This document shows positions 50,262 through 58,510 of a stretch of DNA of 64,000 nt, in pieces. Numbering within the stretch: position 1 is the stretch's first letter; the number at the start of each line of letters is the position of its first letter. Below the pieces are notes generated by a model. It had not been told where the DNA came from. It did not search any database and saw only the letters and a program-made list of their open reading frames with translations. The translations under genes were made by a program, and so were the position numbers. This DNA is from Herbiconiux sp. SALV-R1 (GTDB taxonomy: Bacteria > Actinomycetota > Actinomycetes > Actinomycetales > Microbacteriaceae): contig NZ_CP053344.1 of assembly GCF_013113715.1 (NCBI RefSeq), positions 3,596,001 through 3,660,000 on the forward strand. The letters run 5' to 3'.

Positions 50262-50297
50262 GCCTAAAAATAGCAGGAGGTGAACGGATGTCGTCAA
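50253..50297 (-). promoter_or_regulatory. mntH promoter with DtxR/MntR-type palindrome over the start codon
   Basis: TTTAGGCATGCCTAAA (50253-50268) is a perfect palindrome and includes the ATG (50259-50261). On the minus strand -35 TTGACG (50292-50297), 18-bp spacer and -10 CTATTT (50268-50273) precede it, so the transcript is probably leaderless. TTAGGC-type repeats resemble boxes of DtxR-family metal repressors. Confidence 0.75.
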
Positions 50298-50360
50298 GGG
50301 GGTGCGCGCATCCGTCGACCCGTGACGGGGCCGCGCATGCCCGCGCTTCCCGCGCGGCAG

Positions 50361-50366
50361 TAGGCT
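50361..50366 (+). promoter_or_regulatory. -10 box of the F420-dependent oxidoreductase gene (leaderless)
   Basis: TAGGCT, seven bases before GTG 50374. Confidence 0.55.
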
Positions 50367-50373
50367 CGAGCCC

Positions 50374-50778
50374 GTGACCGAACAGGGCGGCCTTCTCACG
50401 GCGGATGGGCTCGCCTTCGTGACCGAGCGCCACCTCGCGACCCTCTCGACGCTGCGCCGAGACGGCTCACCCCACGTCGTCGCGGTCGGCTTCACCTTCG
50501 ACGCCGAGACCGGCACCGTGCGCATCATCACGAACGGCCCCAGCCAGAAGGTGCTCAACGTGCGCCGCGACGGCCGCGCGGCGGTCTCCCAGGTCGACGG
50601 GGGTCGCTGGCTCACCCTCGAGGGCCACGCCACCGTGCTCGACGACCCCGCCTCCGTGCAGGATGCGGTGGACCGCTACGCCCTCCGCTACCGCCAGCCC
50701 CAGCCCAACCCCCAGCGCGTCGTCATCGCCCTCACCGTCACCCGCGCCCTGGGCTCCGCCCCCCTCCTCGCCCGCTGA
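50374..50778 (+). CDS. PPOX class F420-dependent oxidoreductase
   Basis: A 134-residue split-barrel flavin/F420 protein: [66 protein letters not shown] (spread). This is the actinobacterial PPOX/F420 family; members reduce small substrates with F420H2. The GTG start is fixed by the -10 seven bases before. It is monocistronic. Confidence 0.9.
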   Translation: MTEQGGLLTADGLAFVTERHLATLSTLRRDGSPHVVAVGFTFDAETGTVRIITNGPSQKVLNVRRDGRAAVSQVDGGRWLTLEGHATVLDDPASVQDAVDRYALRYRQPQPNPQRVVIALTVTRALGSAPLLAR

Positions 50779-50801
50779 CATCCGTCGGTAGCCACCAGCC
50801 T

Positions 50802-50831
50802 TACCGACACATCCGGCAAGAAGTGTCGGTA
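50802..50831. terminator. Bidirectional hairpin between convergent genes
   Basis: TACCGACAC (50802-50810) pairs with GTGTCGGTA (50823-50831). CATCCGT (50779-50785) and ACGGATG (50831-50837) give an outer partial arm. It separates the F420 oxidoreductase and HxlR genes. Confidence 0.65.
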
Positions 50832-50841
50832 CGGATGCGGT

Positions 50842-51180
50842 TCAGCGGGTGAGCGGGGGTTCCCAGCGGCGGGCGTAGTGGGCCATGGGTTGGAGGGAGC
50901 GGAGGAGTTCGGCGCCTCGGTCGGTGAGGCGGTAGTAGATGCTGACGGGGGTGGTGGGTTCGACGGTGCGTGCGACGAGGCCGGCGGCTTCGAGTTCGCG
51001 CAGGCGCACGCTGAGCATGCGGGCGGAGAGGCCCTCGACGCGCTGTTCGATCTCGGTGAAGCGTTCGGCGCCCCTGCCGATGGCGAGGAAGATGCCGCTC
51101 GACCAGCGCTTCCCGATGATCTCCATCACCCCGGCGAGGCGCCGGCATTCCTCGTCGTCGATGCGGAGGGGATGAGTCAC
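50842..51180 (-). CDS. HxlR family transcriptional regulator
   Basis: A 112-residue winged-helix protein: CRRLAGVMEIIGKRWSSGIFLAI, RFTEIEQRVEGLSARMLSVRL, ELEAAGLVARTVEPTTPVSIYYRLTDRG. Cys11 sits where redox-sensing HxlR proteins keep their cysteine. The GTG start follows a TACTTT -10 by six bases. It is divergent from the LLM/FAD oxidase fusion and probably controls it. Confidence 0.9.
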   Translation of the reverse strand: MTHPLRIDDEECRRLAGVMEIIGKRWSSGIFLAIGRGAERFTEIEQRVEGLSARMLSVRLRELEAAGLVARTVEPTTPVSIYYRLTDRGAELLRSLQPMAHYARRWEPPLTR

Positions 51181-51186
51181 ATACGA

Positions 51187-51202
51187 AAAGTAAGCGGGTT
51201 AC
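51187..51202 (-). promoter_or_regulatory. -10 box and small palindrome of the HxlR gene
   Basis: Minus-strand TACTTT (51187-51192) ends six bases before the GTG. GTAA-GCGGG-TTAC (51190-51202) overlaps it and is a candidate HxlR operator. Confidence 0.45.
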
Positions 51203-51244
51203 GGGGTGTTTGTCAAGGAGGTACCGCATCCGGAGGCTGGTGGC

Positions 51245-53494
51245 ATGCCCGATTACCTCCACCCCCTCCGCTTCGGCAGCTTCATCACCCCGATCGCGGC
51301 GGCCCCGCAGCATCCGGTCGACCTCGCCCTGCTCAGCGAGGAGCTGGGACTGGATCTCGTCACCTTCCAAGACCACCCGTACCAGGCCGCGTTCCAGGAC
51401 ACCTGGACCCTCCTCGCGTGGGTCGCCGCGAAGACCTCGCGCATCCACGTCTCCGGGAACGTGCTCAACCTCCCGCTGCGTCAGCCCGCCGTGCTGGCGC
51501 GCGCCCTGGCGAGCCTGGACAGGTTGAGTGGCGGCCGGGTGGAGCTCGGCATCGGCACGGGCGGGTACTTCGACGCGATGGCGACGATGGGCGCGCCGTT
51601 GCTGACCCCGCCGGAGGCGGTCAGCGCGCTCGATGAGGCGCTCGACATCATCCGGGGCATCTGGGACACGACCGACCCGACGCCGCTGCACGTGGACGGG
51701 AGGTACCACCGCGTGGCGGGTGCCGCGCGAGGGCCGGCTCCGGCACACGACATCCCCATCTGGGTGGGTGCGTACAAGCCGCGCATGCAGCGCATCCTGG
51801 GTCGCAAGGGCGACGGGTGGCTGCCGAGTCTGCCGTGGCTGAAGCCGGGCGACATCGAGCGGGGCAACCAGATCATCGACGACTCCGCCCGCAGCGCCGG
51901 CCGGTCGCCGAGCGACGTGACCCGGCTGATGAACATCACGCCGCAGTACGACGCCGACGACCTCGCCGAGCTCGCCGTCGAGCACGGGGTCAGCGTCTTC
52001 ATCCTGGGCTCCGACGACCCGCGCGAGCTCGAGAGGTTCGCCATCCAGACCGCCCCGCGCATCCGCAGCCGGGTCGAGACCGCCCGCCGCTCGCTCACGA
52101 GGCCGGCCGCGGCATCCGGCCCCCGGTCGTTCCAGGGCGAGCCGCTCCCCGGCACGCTCGCGCACCGGATGCTGATGCCCGGTGACCGGGGCTACGAACG
52201 GTACACCTCGGGGTACTTCCGCGGAGCCCGCCCCGGCCTGGTCATCCGCCCGGAGTCACCGGCGGAGGTTCAGGATGCGGTGCGGTTCGCCTCACGCCAC
52301 CGCGACCTTCCCTTGGGCCTGCTGAGCGGGGGCCACGGCCTCTCCGGGCGGTCGCTCAACGACGGCGGCATCGTGATCGCGCTCGACGCCCTGAACGGGA
52401 TCGACGTCAGCAAGGCCACCGGCGCCCGCGACGGCTCGGGTGCCCGCGAGGGCAGCGCCGCCACCACCGTGCGAGTCGGCCCGGGCGCCCGCTGGGGCGA
52501 GGTCGCGAAGGCGCTCTCCCCGTACGGCCTCGCGATCACGGCCGGCGACTTCGGCGGCGTCGGGGTCGGCGGCCTCGCCACCACCGCGGGCATCGGGTGG
52601 TTCGTCCGCGAGCGGGGCCTCACGATCGACCACCTGCGGGCCGTTGAGCTCGTCACCGCCGACGGCGAACTCGTGCGCGCGAGCGCCACCGAGAACCCCG
52701 ACCTGTTCTGGGCGGTGCGGGGCGCGGGCGCGAACTTCGGCGTCGTGGTGTCGTTCGAGTTCGAGCCCCACCCCGTCTCGCAGCAGGTGGGCTTCGCCGT
52801 GCTCGTCTACACACCCGACGACGTCGCCGCCTTCCTCGAAGACTGGGGAGCGGCGATCGAGAACGCCGACCCGACGGTGACCGGCACGCTCATGATCGGC
52901 CCCACCGGGCCCGGCGCGCAGACCGTGGTGCAGGCCCTCATCGTGGTCGACGAGCACGACCCCGACACGGTGGTCGAGCGGCTGCAGCCTTTCGCCCGCC
53001 TCGCGCCAATGACCGACCAGTCGGTGCAGCTGGTGCCGTACGCTGCCCTGCTCGACCTCCCCGGCGGCGAGCAGCACGGGCGGGGCGAGCCTCACGGGCA
53101 CTCCGGCCTCGTGCGCCACCTCGACCACGATGTAGCCGTCAAGCTCACCGCGCTGCTGTCGTCGAGGTCGTCGTTCATCGTGTCGATCCGCTCCGCCGGC
53201 GGTGCGGTCGCGCATCAGTCGACGGATGCTGCGGCCTACGCGTGGCGCGACGCGAACTTCCTCATCGCCATGCTCGGCAGCGGAACCGGCGAGGTCGAGC
53301 AGCGCTGGGCCGAGCTGGTTCCGGCACTGGAAGGCATGTACCTCAGCTTCGAGACCGACACCGGCCCCGAGGTGCTCGCCCGCGCCTTCCCGCCCGCCCA
53401 CCTGGAACGCCTGCGCCACCTCAAGGCCGCCTGGGACCCGACCGGCCTCTTCCGCGACAACTTCTTCATAGAGCCGGCCCCGCTCGGCGCGTAG
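51245..53494 (+). CDS. Fusion of LLM class flavin oxidoreductase and FAD-linked (BBE-like) oxidase
   Basis: A 749-residue protein in one continuous frame. Residues 1-~300 are an LLM/luciferase-like domain (LRFGSFITPIAAAPQHPVDL, LGLDLVTFQDHPYQ, LSGGRVELGIGTGG). Residues ~325-749 are an FAD-binding PCMH/BBE-type oxidase: GLVIRPESPAEVQDAVRFA, LLSGGHGLSG with a His likely bonded to FAD, AGDFGGVGVGGLATTAGIGW and the C-terminal WDPTGLFRDNFFI. The Cys needed for a second FAD bond is absent. ATG 51245 follows GGAGG by eight bases. HxlR lies divergent. Fusing the two flavoenzymes suggests coupled steps on one substrate. Confidence 0.87.
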   Translation: MPDYLHPLRFGSFITPIAAAPQHPVDLALLSEELGLDLVTFQDHPYQAAFQDTWTLLAWVAAKTSRIHVSGNVLNLPLRQPAVLARALASLDRLSGGRVELGIGTGGYFDAMATMGAPLLTPPEAVSALDEALDIIRGIWDTTDPTPLHVDGRYHRVAGAARGPAPAHDIPIWVGAYKPRMQRILGRKGDGWLPSLPWLKPGDIERGNQIIDDSARSAGRSPSDVTRLMNITPQYDADDLAELAVEHGVSVFILGSDDPRELERFAIQTAPRIRSRVETARRSLTRPAAASGPRSFQGEPLPGTLAHRMLMPGDRGYERYTSGYFRGARPGLVIRPESPAEVQDAVRFASRHRDLPLGLLSGGHGLSGRSLNDGGIVIALDALNGIDVSKATGARDGSGAREGSAATTVRVGPGARWGEVAKALSPYGLAITAGDFGGVGVGGLATTAGIGWFVRERGLTIDHLRAVELVTADGELVRASATENPDLFWAVRGAGANFGVVVSFEFEPHPVSQQVGFAVLVYTPDDVAAFLEDWGAAIENADPTVTGTLMIGPTGPGAQTVVQALIVVDEHDPDTVVERLQPFARLAPMTDQSVQLVPYAALLDLPGGEQHGRGEPHGHSGLVRHLDHDVAVKLTALLSSRSSFIVSIRSAGGAVAHQSTDAAAYAWRDANFLIAMLGSGTGEVEQRWAELVPALEGMYLSFETDTGPEVLARAFPPAHLERLRHLKAAWDPTGLFRDNFFIEPAPLGA

Positions 53495-54059
53495 CGCCGG
53501 GCTGGCGGAGGGCGGGGCGAGCGCGAGAGCCGGGGGTGGCGGGGAGGAGGAAGGCGGTGGTGGGGAGGTCGTCGTAGGGCGGGGGGCGGCGGAACATGGT
53601 GAGGGTGCCGTAGAGCTCGGCGTAGGGCGCCCAGGCACGCTCGACCGGCAGGGAGGCGAGGTCGGGGTGCCGGGCCAGGGGGCCCAGCACGAGCATCCGG
53701 CGGCGGAGGGATCGGCGTACGAGGGTCGCACCGTCGCTCACGAGCGCCGCGACCATCACGCCGAGCTGGTTCGAGGGGTCGAGGCCCGGCACCGACGAGG
53801 TGGCGGGGATGCCGAAGCACCGGAGTTCGGCGACGTCGCCGAACGTCACCAGGGGAACCTCGTTGCCTCCGGCCACCACCGTGAAGGCCAGCGCGGAGTC
53901 GCGGCGCGGGGTGACGACGACCTCGGCGCGCGTGTCGGCGGCCGGGTCGTCGTCTTGGTCGTAGTCGGGTCGCGGGGTGTAGGCGACCTCGGCGCATCCG
54001 TCGAGTTCGTCGGCGAGGAAGCCGGCCCACCACGACACCGCGTCACCCTGCGCCCCCAT
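53466..54059 (-). CDS. Hypothetical protein, ~197 residues
   Basis: Not recognised. Visible segments are WWAGFLADELDGCAEVAYTPRPDYD, ALAFTVVAGGNEVPLVTFG, SNQLGVMVAALVSDGATLVRR and YAELYGTLTMFRRPP; no membrane helix or signal is evident. The exact start is uncertain (ATG 54059 or GTG 54041). Codon bias fits a real gene. It converges with the fusion gene and overlaps it by 29 bp. The next gene in the same direction, a VOC protein, starts 44 bp upstream of it. Confidence 0.55.
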   Translation of the reverse strand: MGAQGDAVSWWAGFLADELDGCAEVAYTPRPDYDQDDDPAADTRAEVVVTPRRDSALAFTVVAGGNEVPLVTFGDVAELRCFGIPATSSVPGLDPSNQLGVMVAALVSDGATLVRRSLRRRMLVLGPLARHPDLASLPVERAWAPYAELYGTLTMFRRPPPYDDLPTTAFLLPATPGSRARPALRQPGATRRAGPAL

Positions 54060-54103
54060 GCTCCTCGAGCCTGGCACCGCGCGGCGAGAACCGCTCGTCG
54101 GGC

Positions 54104-54508
54104 TCAGGCCTGCTGGATGCGCACGAGGTTGCCGGCGGGGTCGCGCACGGCGGCGTCGCGGGCGCCCCAGAACTGGTCGGCGGGCTCCTGCAGCACCTCG
54201 ACGCCCGGGGTGGCGGCGACCTTCTCGAAGGTGGCATCGAGATCGGCGGTGCTGAACTGCACCTGGCCGAGCTCGCCCTTGGCGAGGAGTGCGGCGAGCG
54301 CCGCCCCGTCTTCGGCGGAGCGGCCCGCCTGGGGCTGCGACAGCACGATCTGGATCTCGGGCTGCGACTCGGAGGTGAGGGTGATCCAGCGGAAGCCCTC
54401 GTGGGCGACCTCGTTCTGCACCGAGAGCCCGAGGGTGTCGCGGTAGAACAGCAGGGCGGCGTCGGGGTCGTCGACGGAGATGTGCACGTGGCTGATCGAA
54501 ACTGTCAT
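54104..54508 (-). CDS. VOC family (glyoxalase/bleomycin-resistance-type) protein
   Basis: A 134-residue vicinal-oxygen-chelate protein with two beta-alpha-beta-beta-beta repeats. MTVSISHVHISVDDPDAALLFYRDTLGL is the first; DLDATFEKVAATPGVEVLQEP and AAVRDPAGNLVRIQQ the second. A metal-ligand pattern (His, Glu) is partly visible. Family members are glyoxalases, dioxygenases or resistance proteins; the role here is unknown. Confidence 0.88.
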   Translation of the reverse strand: MTVSISHVHISVDDPDAALLFYRDTLGLSVQNEVAHEGFRWITLTSESQPEIQIVLSQPQAGRSAEDGAALAALLAKGELGQVQFSTADLDATFEKVAATPGVEVLQEPADQFWGARDAAVRDPAGNLVRIQQA

Positions 54509-54518
54509 GGCTGCGACG

Positions 54519-55187
54519 TTACCGAGCGGCGCGCTCCTGCGTTTCTCGGAAACTGCTCGATGCGAGGGTCTCGAGCCCGGTCACCAGGAGGTCGACGCCG
54601 AAGGCGAAGCCTGCAGCCTGCTCACCGGGGCGCGCGGTGGACTCCGCCGCGTTCGGCTCGAGCGCCGCGGAGGGGGCGACGATGCCGAACGCGTCGTACT
54701 GCATCCGCTGCTGCTCGTGCGACACGTGCCCGAGGACGAAGTGCAGCAGGGCCGTGGCGGCCTGCGTGGTCGTCGCATCGTCGAAGCCGCCGAGGGCGAC
54801 GGATGCTCGCAACCGTTCGAGGGCGCGCCCGGCACCGAGACCAAGGGCGTAGGTGCTCGAGACCACTTCGGCCCCGTCGCGATAGGCGAGGAGGGCGTCG
54901 CGGAGGGCGTGCGCCTCGGCTCTCACGATGCGCGCCCAGTCGGCCGGCGCGGGCTGCTCGCTGGTCGCAGCATCCGCACTCCTTTCCCCCACGATGCGGT
55001 CGGAGAGCTCGGCGATGAGCGTCTGCTTGTTCTCGAAGTGCCAGTACAGGGCGCTCGGCTGCACGTCGAGGGCGGCGGCGAGGCGCCTCATGGTGAGCTC
55101 GGCCAGGCCGTGGTCGTCGAGGATGCGCAGGGCGGTCTGGGCGACGTCGTCACGCCGGTGCCGACGCGGAGTTTCGAATCGTGCCAC
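54519..55187 (-). CDS. bioQ: TetR family biotin regulator BioQ
   Basis: A 222-residue TetR repressor. TMRRLAAALDVQPSALYWHFENKQTLIAELSDRIV gives the HTH across residues ~33-67; TetR_C-type ligand domain follows. Two TGAACNNNGTTCA boxes lie between it and bioY; this is the known BioQ operator of corynebacteria and mycobacteria. The GTG start has a TATAGT -10 six bases upstream. BioQ represses biotin genes according to biotin status. Confidence 0.88.
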   Translation of the reverse strand: MARFETPRRHRRDDVAQTALRILDDHGLAELTMRRLAAALDVQPSALYWHFENKQTLIAELSDRIVGERSADAATSEQPAPADWARIVRAEAHALRDALLAYRDGAEVVSSTYALGLGAGRALERLRASVALGGFDDATTTQAATALLHFVLGHVSHEQQRMQYDAFGIVAPSAALEPNAAESTARPGEQAAGFAFGVDLLVTGLETLASSSFRETQERAAR

Positions 55188-55193
55188 AGCCCC

Positions 55194-55228
55194 ACTATAG
55201 TGAACGGCGTTCAGGTGAACACCGTTCA
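55194..55228. promoter_or_regulatory. Shared bioQ-bioY promoter with two BioQ boxes
   Basis: ACTATAGT (55194-55201) is its own reverse complement and gives a TATAGT -10 in both directions. TGAAC-GGC-GTTCA (55201-55213) and TGAAC-ACC-GTTCA (55216-55228) are BioQ-type palindromes. Confidence 0.85.
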
Positions 55229-55241
55229 GGAGGACGAGGAC

Positions 55242-55853
55242 ATGAGCAGGTTCCGCATCGACGCGACCGACATCGCCCGCATCGCCGTGCTGGCGGCGGT
55301 GATCGCGGCCCTCGGCCTGCCCGGGGCCTTCTCGGTGTTCGGCGCGGTGCCCATCACCGCGCAGACGCTCGGGGTGATGCTGGCGGGCACGATCCTCGGT
55401 GCCTGGCGCGGCTTCCTCTCCCTGCTCGTCTTCCTCGCGCTCGTGGCGATCGGGCTGCCGCTGCTCTCGGGCGGCCACGGCGGCCTCGCCGTGTTCGTCG
55501 GCCCCACCGCCGGTTACCTCGTGGGGTGGCTGCTCGGCGCCGCCGTGGTCGGCTGGATCGTGCACTACCGCGGTCGCACGCTCACGTGGCTGCGGACGGT
55601 CGCGGGTCTCGTCGTCGGGGGCATCGTCGTGATCTACGCCGTCGGCATCCCGGTGCAGTCGCTCGTGACACGCCTGCCGCTGCCCGAGACGCTGCTGCAG
55701 AGCACTGTCTTCCTGCCCGGCGACACGGTGAAGGTGGTGCTGGCGGCGATCATCACGATGACGCTCGTGCGGGCCTACCCGCGGGCGTTCCGGCACGCCT
55801 CGGGAGCGCCGGTGGAGGCGGCCCCGGCGAGCGAGGGCGCTCGGGTGTCGTGA
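55242..55853 (+). CDS. bioY: Biotin transporter S component BioY
   Basis: A 203-residue membrane protein with six helices. IARIAVLAAVIAALGLPGAF, VPITAQTLGVMLAGTILG and GPTAGYLVGWLLGAAVVGW are BioY hallmarks. GAGGACGAGGAC precedes the ATG. It binds biotin and works with the BioM ATPase and BioN membrane coupler encoded next. It overlaps bioM by GTGA. Confidence 0.95.
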   Translation: MSRFRIDATDIARIAVLAAVIAALGLPGAFSVFGAVPITAQTLGVMLAGTILGAWRGFLSLLVFLALVAIGLPLLSGGHGGLAVFVGPTAGYLVGWLLGAAVVGWIVHYRGRTLTWLRTVAGLVVGGIVVIYAVGIPVQSLVTRLPLPETLLQSTVFLPGDTVKVVLAAIITMTLVRAYPRAFRHASGAPVEAAPASEGARVS

Positions 55854-56581
55854 CGGCTCCGTCTCAGGAGGCGGGCGGCGAGGCGGCCCCCGTCGTCGAG
55901 CTCTCCCACGTCTCCGTGCGGCTCGGCGAGACCCTCGCCCTCGACGACGTCTCGGTGCGCCTCGACGCCCGCCGCATCGCGGTGATCGGCTCGAACGGGT
56001 CGGGCAAGAGCACCTTCGCGCGCCTCGTCGGCGGCCTCACCCGCGCCACCTCGGGCAGCGTCGCGGTGCACGGCATCGACCCCGTGCGCCAGACGGCGGA
56101 ACTCCGGCGGGCTGTCGGCTTCGTGTTCAGCAACCCCGACGCGCAGATCGTCATGCCCACCGTCGCCGAAGACGCGGCGTTCTCCCTGCGCGGTTCGGGC
56201 CGCTCCAAGGCCGAGATCGCCGCGCTCGTCGACGAGGCCCTCGCCGAGTTCGGCCTCAGCGAGCTCGCCGACCGCCCGGCGCACGAGCTCTCGGGCGGGC
56301 AGAAGCAGCTGCTCGCTCTGTGCGGAGCATTCATCCGCCGGCCGGGCCTGCTCATCGCCGACGAACCCACCGCCTACCTCGACGCGCGCAACAGCCGCGC
56401 CGTGGCGCGCCACCTGCTGAACACGGATGCGCGCCACCAGCTCCTGCTCGTCACCCACGACCTCGAGCTGGCCGCCCGCTGCGACGCGGCGGTGCTCTTC
56501 GACGACGGCCGGGTGGCGGCGCAGGGCGAGCCGGCCGTCGTGATCGCGGCGTACCTCGACAGTCTCGAGAGCATCCTGTGA
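55850..56581 (+). CDS. bioM: Biotin ECF transporter ATPase BioM
   Basis: A 243-residue ABC ATPase. Walker A GSNGSGKST (~45), FVFSNPDAQIVMPTVAED Q-loop region, signature LSGGQKQ (~140), Walker B LLIADEPTAYLD and His in VTHDLEL. GTG overlaps the bioY stop; bioN overlaps its end. It drives biotin import through BioN and BioY. Confidence 0.94.
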   Translation: MTAPSQEAGGEAAPVVELSHVSVRLGETLALDDVSVRLDARRIAVIGSNGSGKSTFARLVGGLTRATSGSVAVHGIDPVRQTAELRRAVGFVFSNPDAQIVMPTVAEDAAFSLRGSGRSKAEIAALVDEALAEFGLSELADRPAHELSGGQKQLLALCGAFIRRPGLLIADEPTAYLDARNSRAVARHLLNTDARHQLLLVTHDLELAARCDAAVLFDDGRVAAQGEPAVVIAAYLDSLESIL

Positions 56582-57174
56582 TCACCCTCTACAAGCCCGG
56601 CACCGGGTGGCTGCACCGGATGCCCGCCGGCCCGAAGGCCGCCGGGATCCTCGTCGTGGTGCTCGCCATCTCGCTGCTGCCCACGAGCTGGTGGTCGGCC
56701 GGAGTCGCGGCGGTCGTCGTCGTGCTCGCGTACCTCCTGTCGGGCCTCGGCCTGCGGGAGCTCGGCCGGCAGACGATCGCCGTGCGGTGGATCATCGTGA
56801 TCACCCTCGCCGCCCAGCTCCTGTTCCTCCCCACGGAGGCGGCGGTGGCGAACTCCATCCGCGTGGTGGCCGCACTCCTGCTGGCGTCGCTGCTCGTGCT
56901 GAGCACGCGCGTGGCCGATCTGCTCGACGCCTTCGAGCGCGCGCTCGGGCCGTTCCGGCGGCTCGGCCTCGACCCGTCGCGGGTGGCGCTGATGCTCGCG
57001 GTGGCGGTGAACACCATCCCGGTGCTCGCGCGGCTGGCGACGACGGTGCGCGAGGCCCAGCGGGCCCGCGGTGTGCGCACGGGGCCTGTCGCCTTCGTGG
57101 TGCCGTTCCTCGTGGTCGCCCTGAAGCACGCCGACGAGCTCGGCGAGGCCCTCACCGCCCGCGGCGTGCGGTGA
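56578..57174 (+). CDS. bioN: Biotin ECF transporter transmembrane component BioN
   Basis: A 198-residue EcfT-type protein. LYKPGTGWLHRMPAGPKAAGI at the start, several helices, and the coupling motif AQRARGVRTG near residue 160 (Ala-Arg-Gly box) that contacts the ATPase. A GTG start overlaps bioM by GTGA. It is the last gene of the bioYMN operon. Confidence 0.93.
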   Translation: MITLYKPGTGWLHRMPAGPKAAGILVVVLAISLLPTSWWSAGVAAVVVVLAYLLSGLGLRELGRQTIAVRWIIVITLAAQLLFLPTEAAVANSIRVVAALLLASLLVLSTRVADLLDAFERALGPFRRLGLDPSRVALMLAVAVNTIPVLARLATTVREAQRARGVRTGPVAFVVPFLVVALKHADELGEALTARGVR

Positions 57175-57181
57175 GCAGCGC

Positions 57182-57187
57182 TAGGGT
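57182..57187 (+). promoter_or_regulatory. -10 box of the PNPOx-like gene (leaderless)
   Basis: TAGGGT, six bases before ATG 57194. Confidence 0.5.
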
Positions 57188-57193
57188 CGGGTG

Positions 57194-57733
57194 ATGGGCA
57201 AGCTCTTCGACGAGATCGACGACACACTGGCGACGTGGATCGAGGCACAACCCCTCTGGTTCGTCGCCACCGCACCGCTCGCGCAGGACGGGCACGTCAA
57301 CGTCTCACCGCGCGGGCACGACACGCTCTCGGTGCTCGGGCCGCGGCGAGTGGCCTGGGTCGACTACACCGGCAGCGGGGTCGAGACCATCGCGCACCTG
57401 CGCGAGAACGGGCGCATCTGCTTGATGTTCGTGTCGTACGACGGTCGTCCCCGCATCGTGCGGCTGCACGGCACGGGTTCCGTGCTCCTTCCCGGCGAGA
57501 CCGGGTTCGACGAGGTCGTGGCCAGGCACCCGGCCAATCCGAGCACGCGTGCCGTCATCGCCGTCGACGTCACCCGCATCAGTGATTCCTGCGGGTGGGG
57601 CGTGCCGGTGATGGACGTGCGCGAGGAACGGGAGCTCATCCGTCTGCAGGCCGAGAAGAAGGGGCCCGACGGGATGGCGGACTACCGCCGCCAGAAGAAC
57701 GCGGTCAGCATCGACGGCCTGCCCGGGCTCTAG
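57194..57733 (+). CDS. Pyridoxamine 5'-phosphate oxidase family protein
   Basis: A 179-residue split-barrel protein: PLWFVATAPLAQDGHVNVSPRGHDT, VAWVDYTGSGVETIAHLRENGRICLMF, CGWGVPVMDVREEREL. It resembles FMN-dependent PNPOx-like proteins of unknown substrate. ATG 57194 has a -10 six bases upstream; GTG 57191 is in frame. It is separate from the biotin operon by 19 bp. Confidence 0.86.
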   Translation: MGKLFDEIDDTLATWIEAQPLWFVATAPLAQDGHVNVSPRGHDTLSVLGPRRVAWVDYTGSGVETIAHLRENGRICLMFVSYDGRPRIVRLHGTGSVLLPGETGFDEVVARHPANPSTRAVIAVDVTRISDSCGWGVPVMDVREERELIRLQAEKKGPDGMADYRRQKNAVSIDGLPGL

Positions 57734-57757
57734 GCGCCCGGGGCCTTCACGACTGGC

Positions 57758-57763
57758 TAGGGT
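57758..57763 (+). promoter_or_regulatory. -10 box of the alpha/beta hydrolase gene (leaderless)
   Basis: TAGGGT, six bases before ATG 57770. Confidence 0.5.
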
Positions 57764-57769
57764 GTGCTC

Positions 57770-58510
57770 ATGGCGACGACGGTTCTCGTGCACGGGGCGA
57801 TGCACGGCGGATGGGCGTGGTCGGCGGTCGCGACGAGGCTGCGGGCCGAAGGGCACACGGTCTTCACGCCCACGCTCACCGGGCAGGGCGATCGGCGCGG
57901 AAGCCTTACACCCGAGGTCGGCGTGGGCACGCACGTCACCGATCTCACCGAGCTGCTCTGGTTCGAAGACCTGCGCGACATCGTGCTGGTGCTGCACTCC
58001 TATGCCGGAGTGCTCGCCGGTCCGGTGGTGGAGGCGTGCGCCGACCGCATCCGCTCGGTCGTGTTCGCGGGCGCCTTCGTCGTGCACCCCGGCCAGAGCC
58101 TCGCCGACGTGGAGCCGCCCGCGGTCGCGGAGCGCTACCGCGAGACCGCGCAGCAGCACGGCGACGGCTGGCGCCTCCCCGCCACCAGCGCGTTCCTCGC
58201 CCAGTGGGCCGTCACCGACCCCGCGCTGCAGGCCTTCGTGGGGCCGCGCCTCACCGATTTCCCGCTGAAGTCGGTGACCGACGCCGTCGTCTTCGACCCC
58301 GCATCCCTCGCCGCCGTGCCCCGCATCTACATCGAGCACACGGCGCCGCCCCTGCCCTCCCTCGAGCACTCCCGCACCACGGCGGTCGCCGACGGCGCGA
58401 CCCTCCGCACCCTCGCTACCGGCCACGACATGATGCTCGCCGACCCCGACGGCACCGCCGCCCTGCTCTCCGAGCTCCTGGCCGTCACTCCCCCGACGGG
58501 GCGAGGCTGA
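57770..58510 (+). CDS. Alpha/beta hydrolase (EstC/salicylate esterase-like)
   Basis: A 246-residue hydrolase. TTVLVHGAMHGGWAWSAVA is the oxyanion region, LHSYAGV (~80) carries the nucleophile Ser, and ATGHDMMLADP the catalytic His. The HSYAG elbow and the large C-terminal cap resemble plant-type methylesterases and the bacterial EstC group. The -10 box fixes the ATG. It overlaps the convergent esterase gene by 26 bp. Confidence 0.88.
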   Translation: MATTVLVHGAMHGGWAWSAVATRLRAEGHTVFTPTLTGQGDRRGSLTPEVGVGTHVTDLTELLWFEDLRDIVLVLHSYAGVLAGPVVEACADRIRSVVFAGAFVVHPGQSLADVEPPAVAERYRETAQQHGDGWRLPATSAFLAQWAVTDPALQAFVGPRLTDFPLKSVTDAVVFDPASLAAVPRIYIEHTAPPLPSLEHSRTTAVADGATLRTLATGHDMMLADPDGTAALLSELLAVTPPTGRG

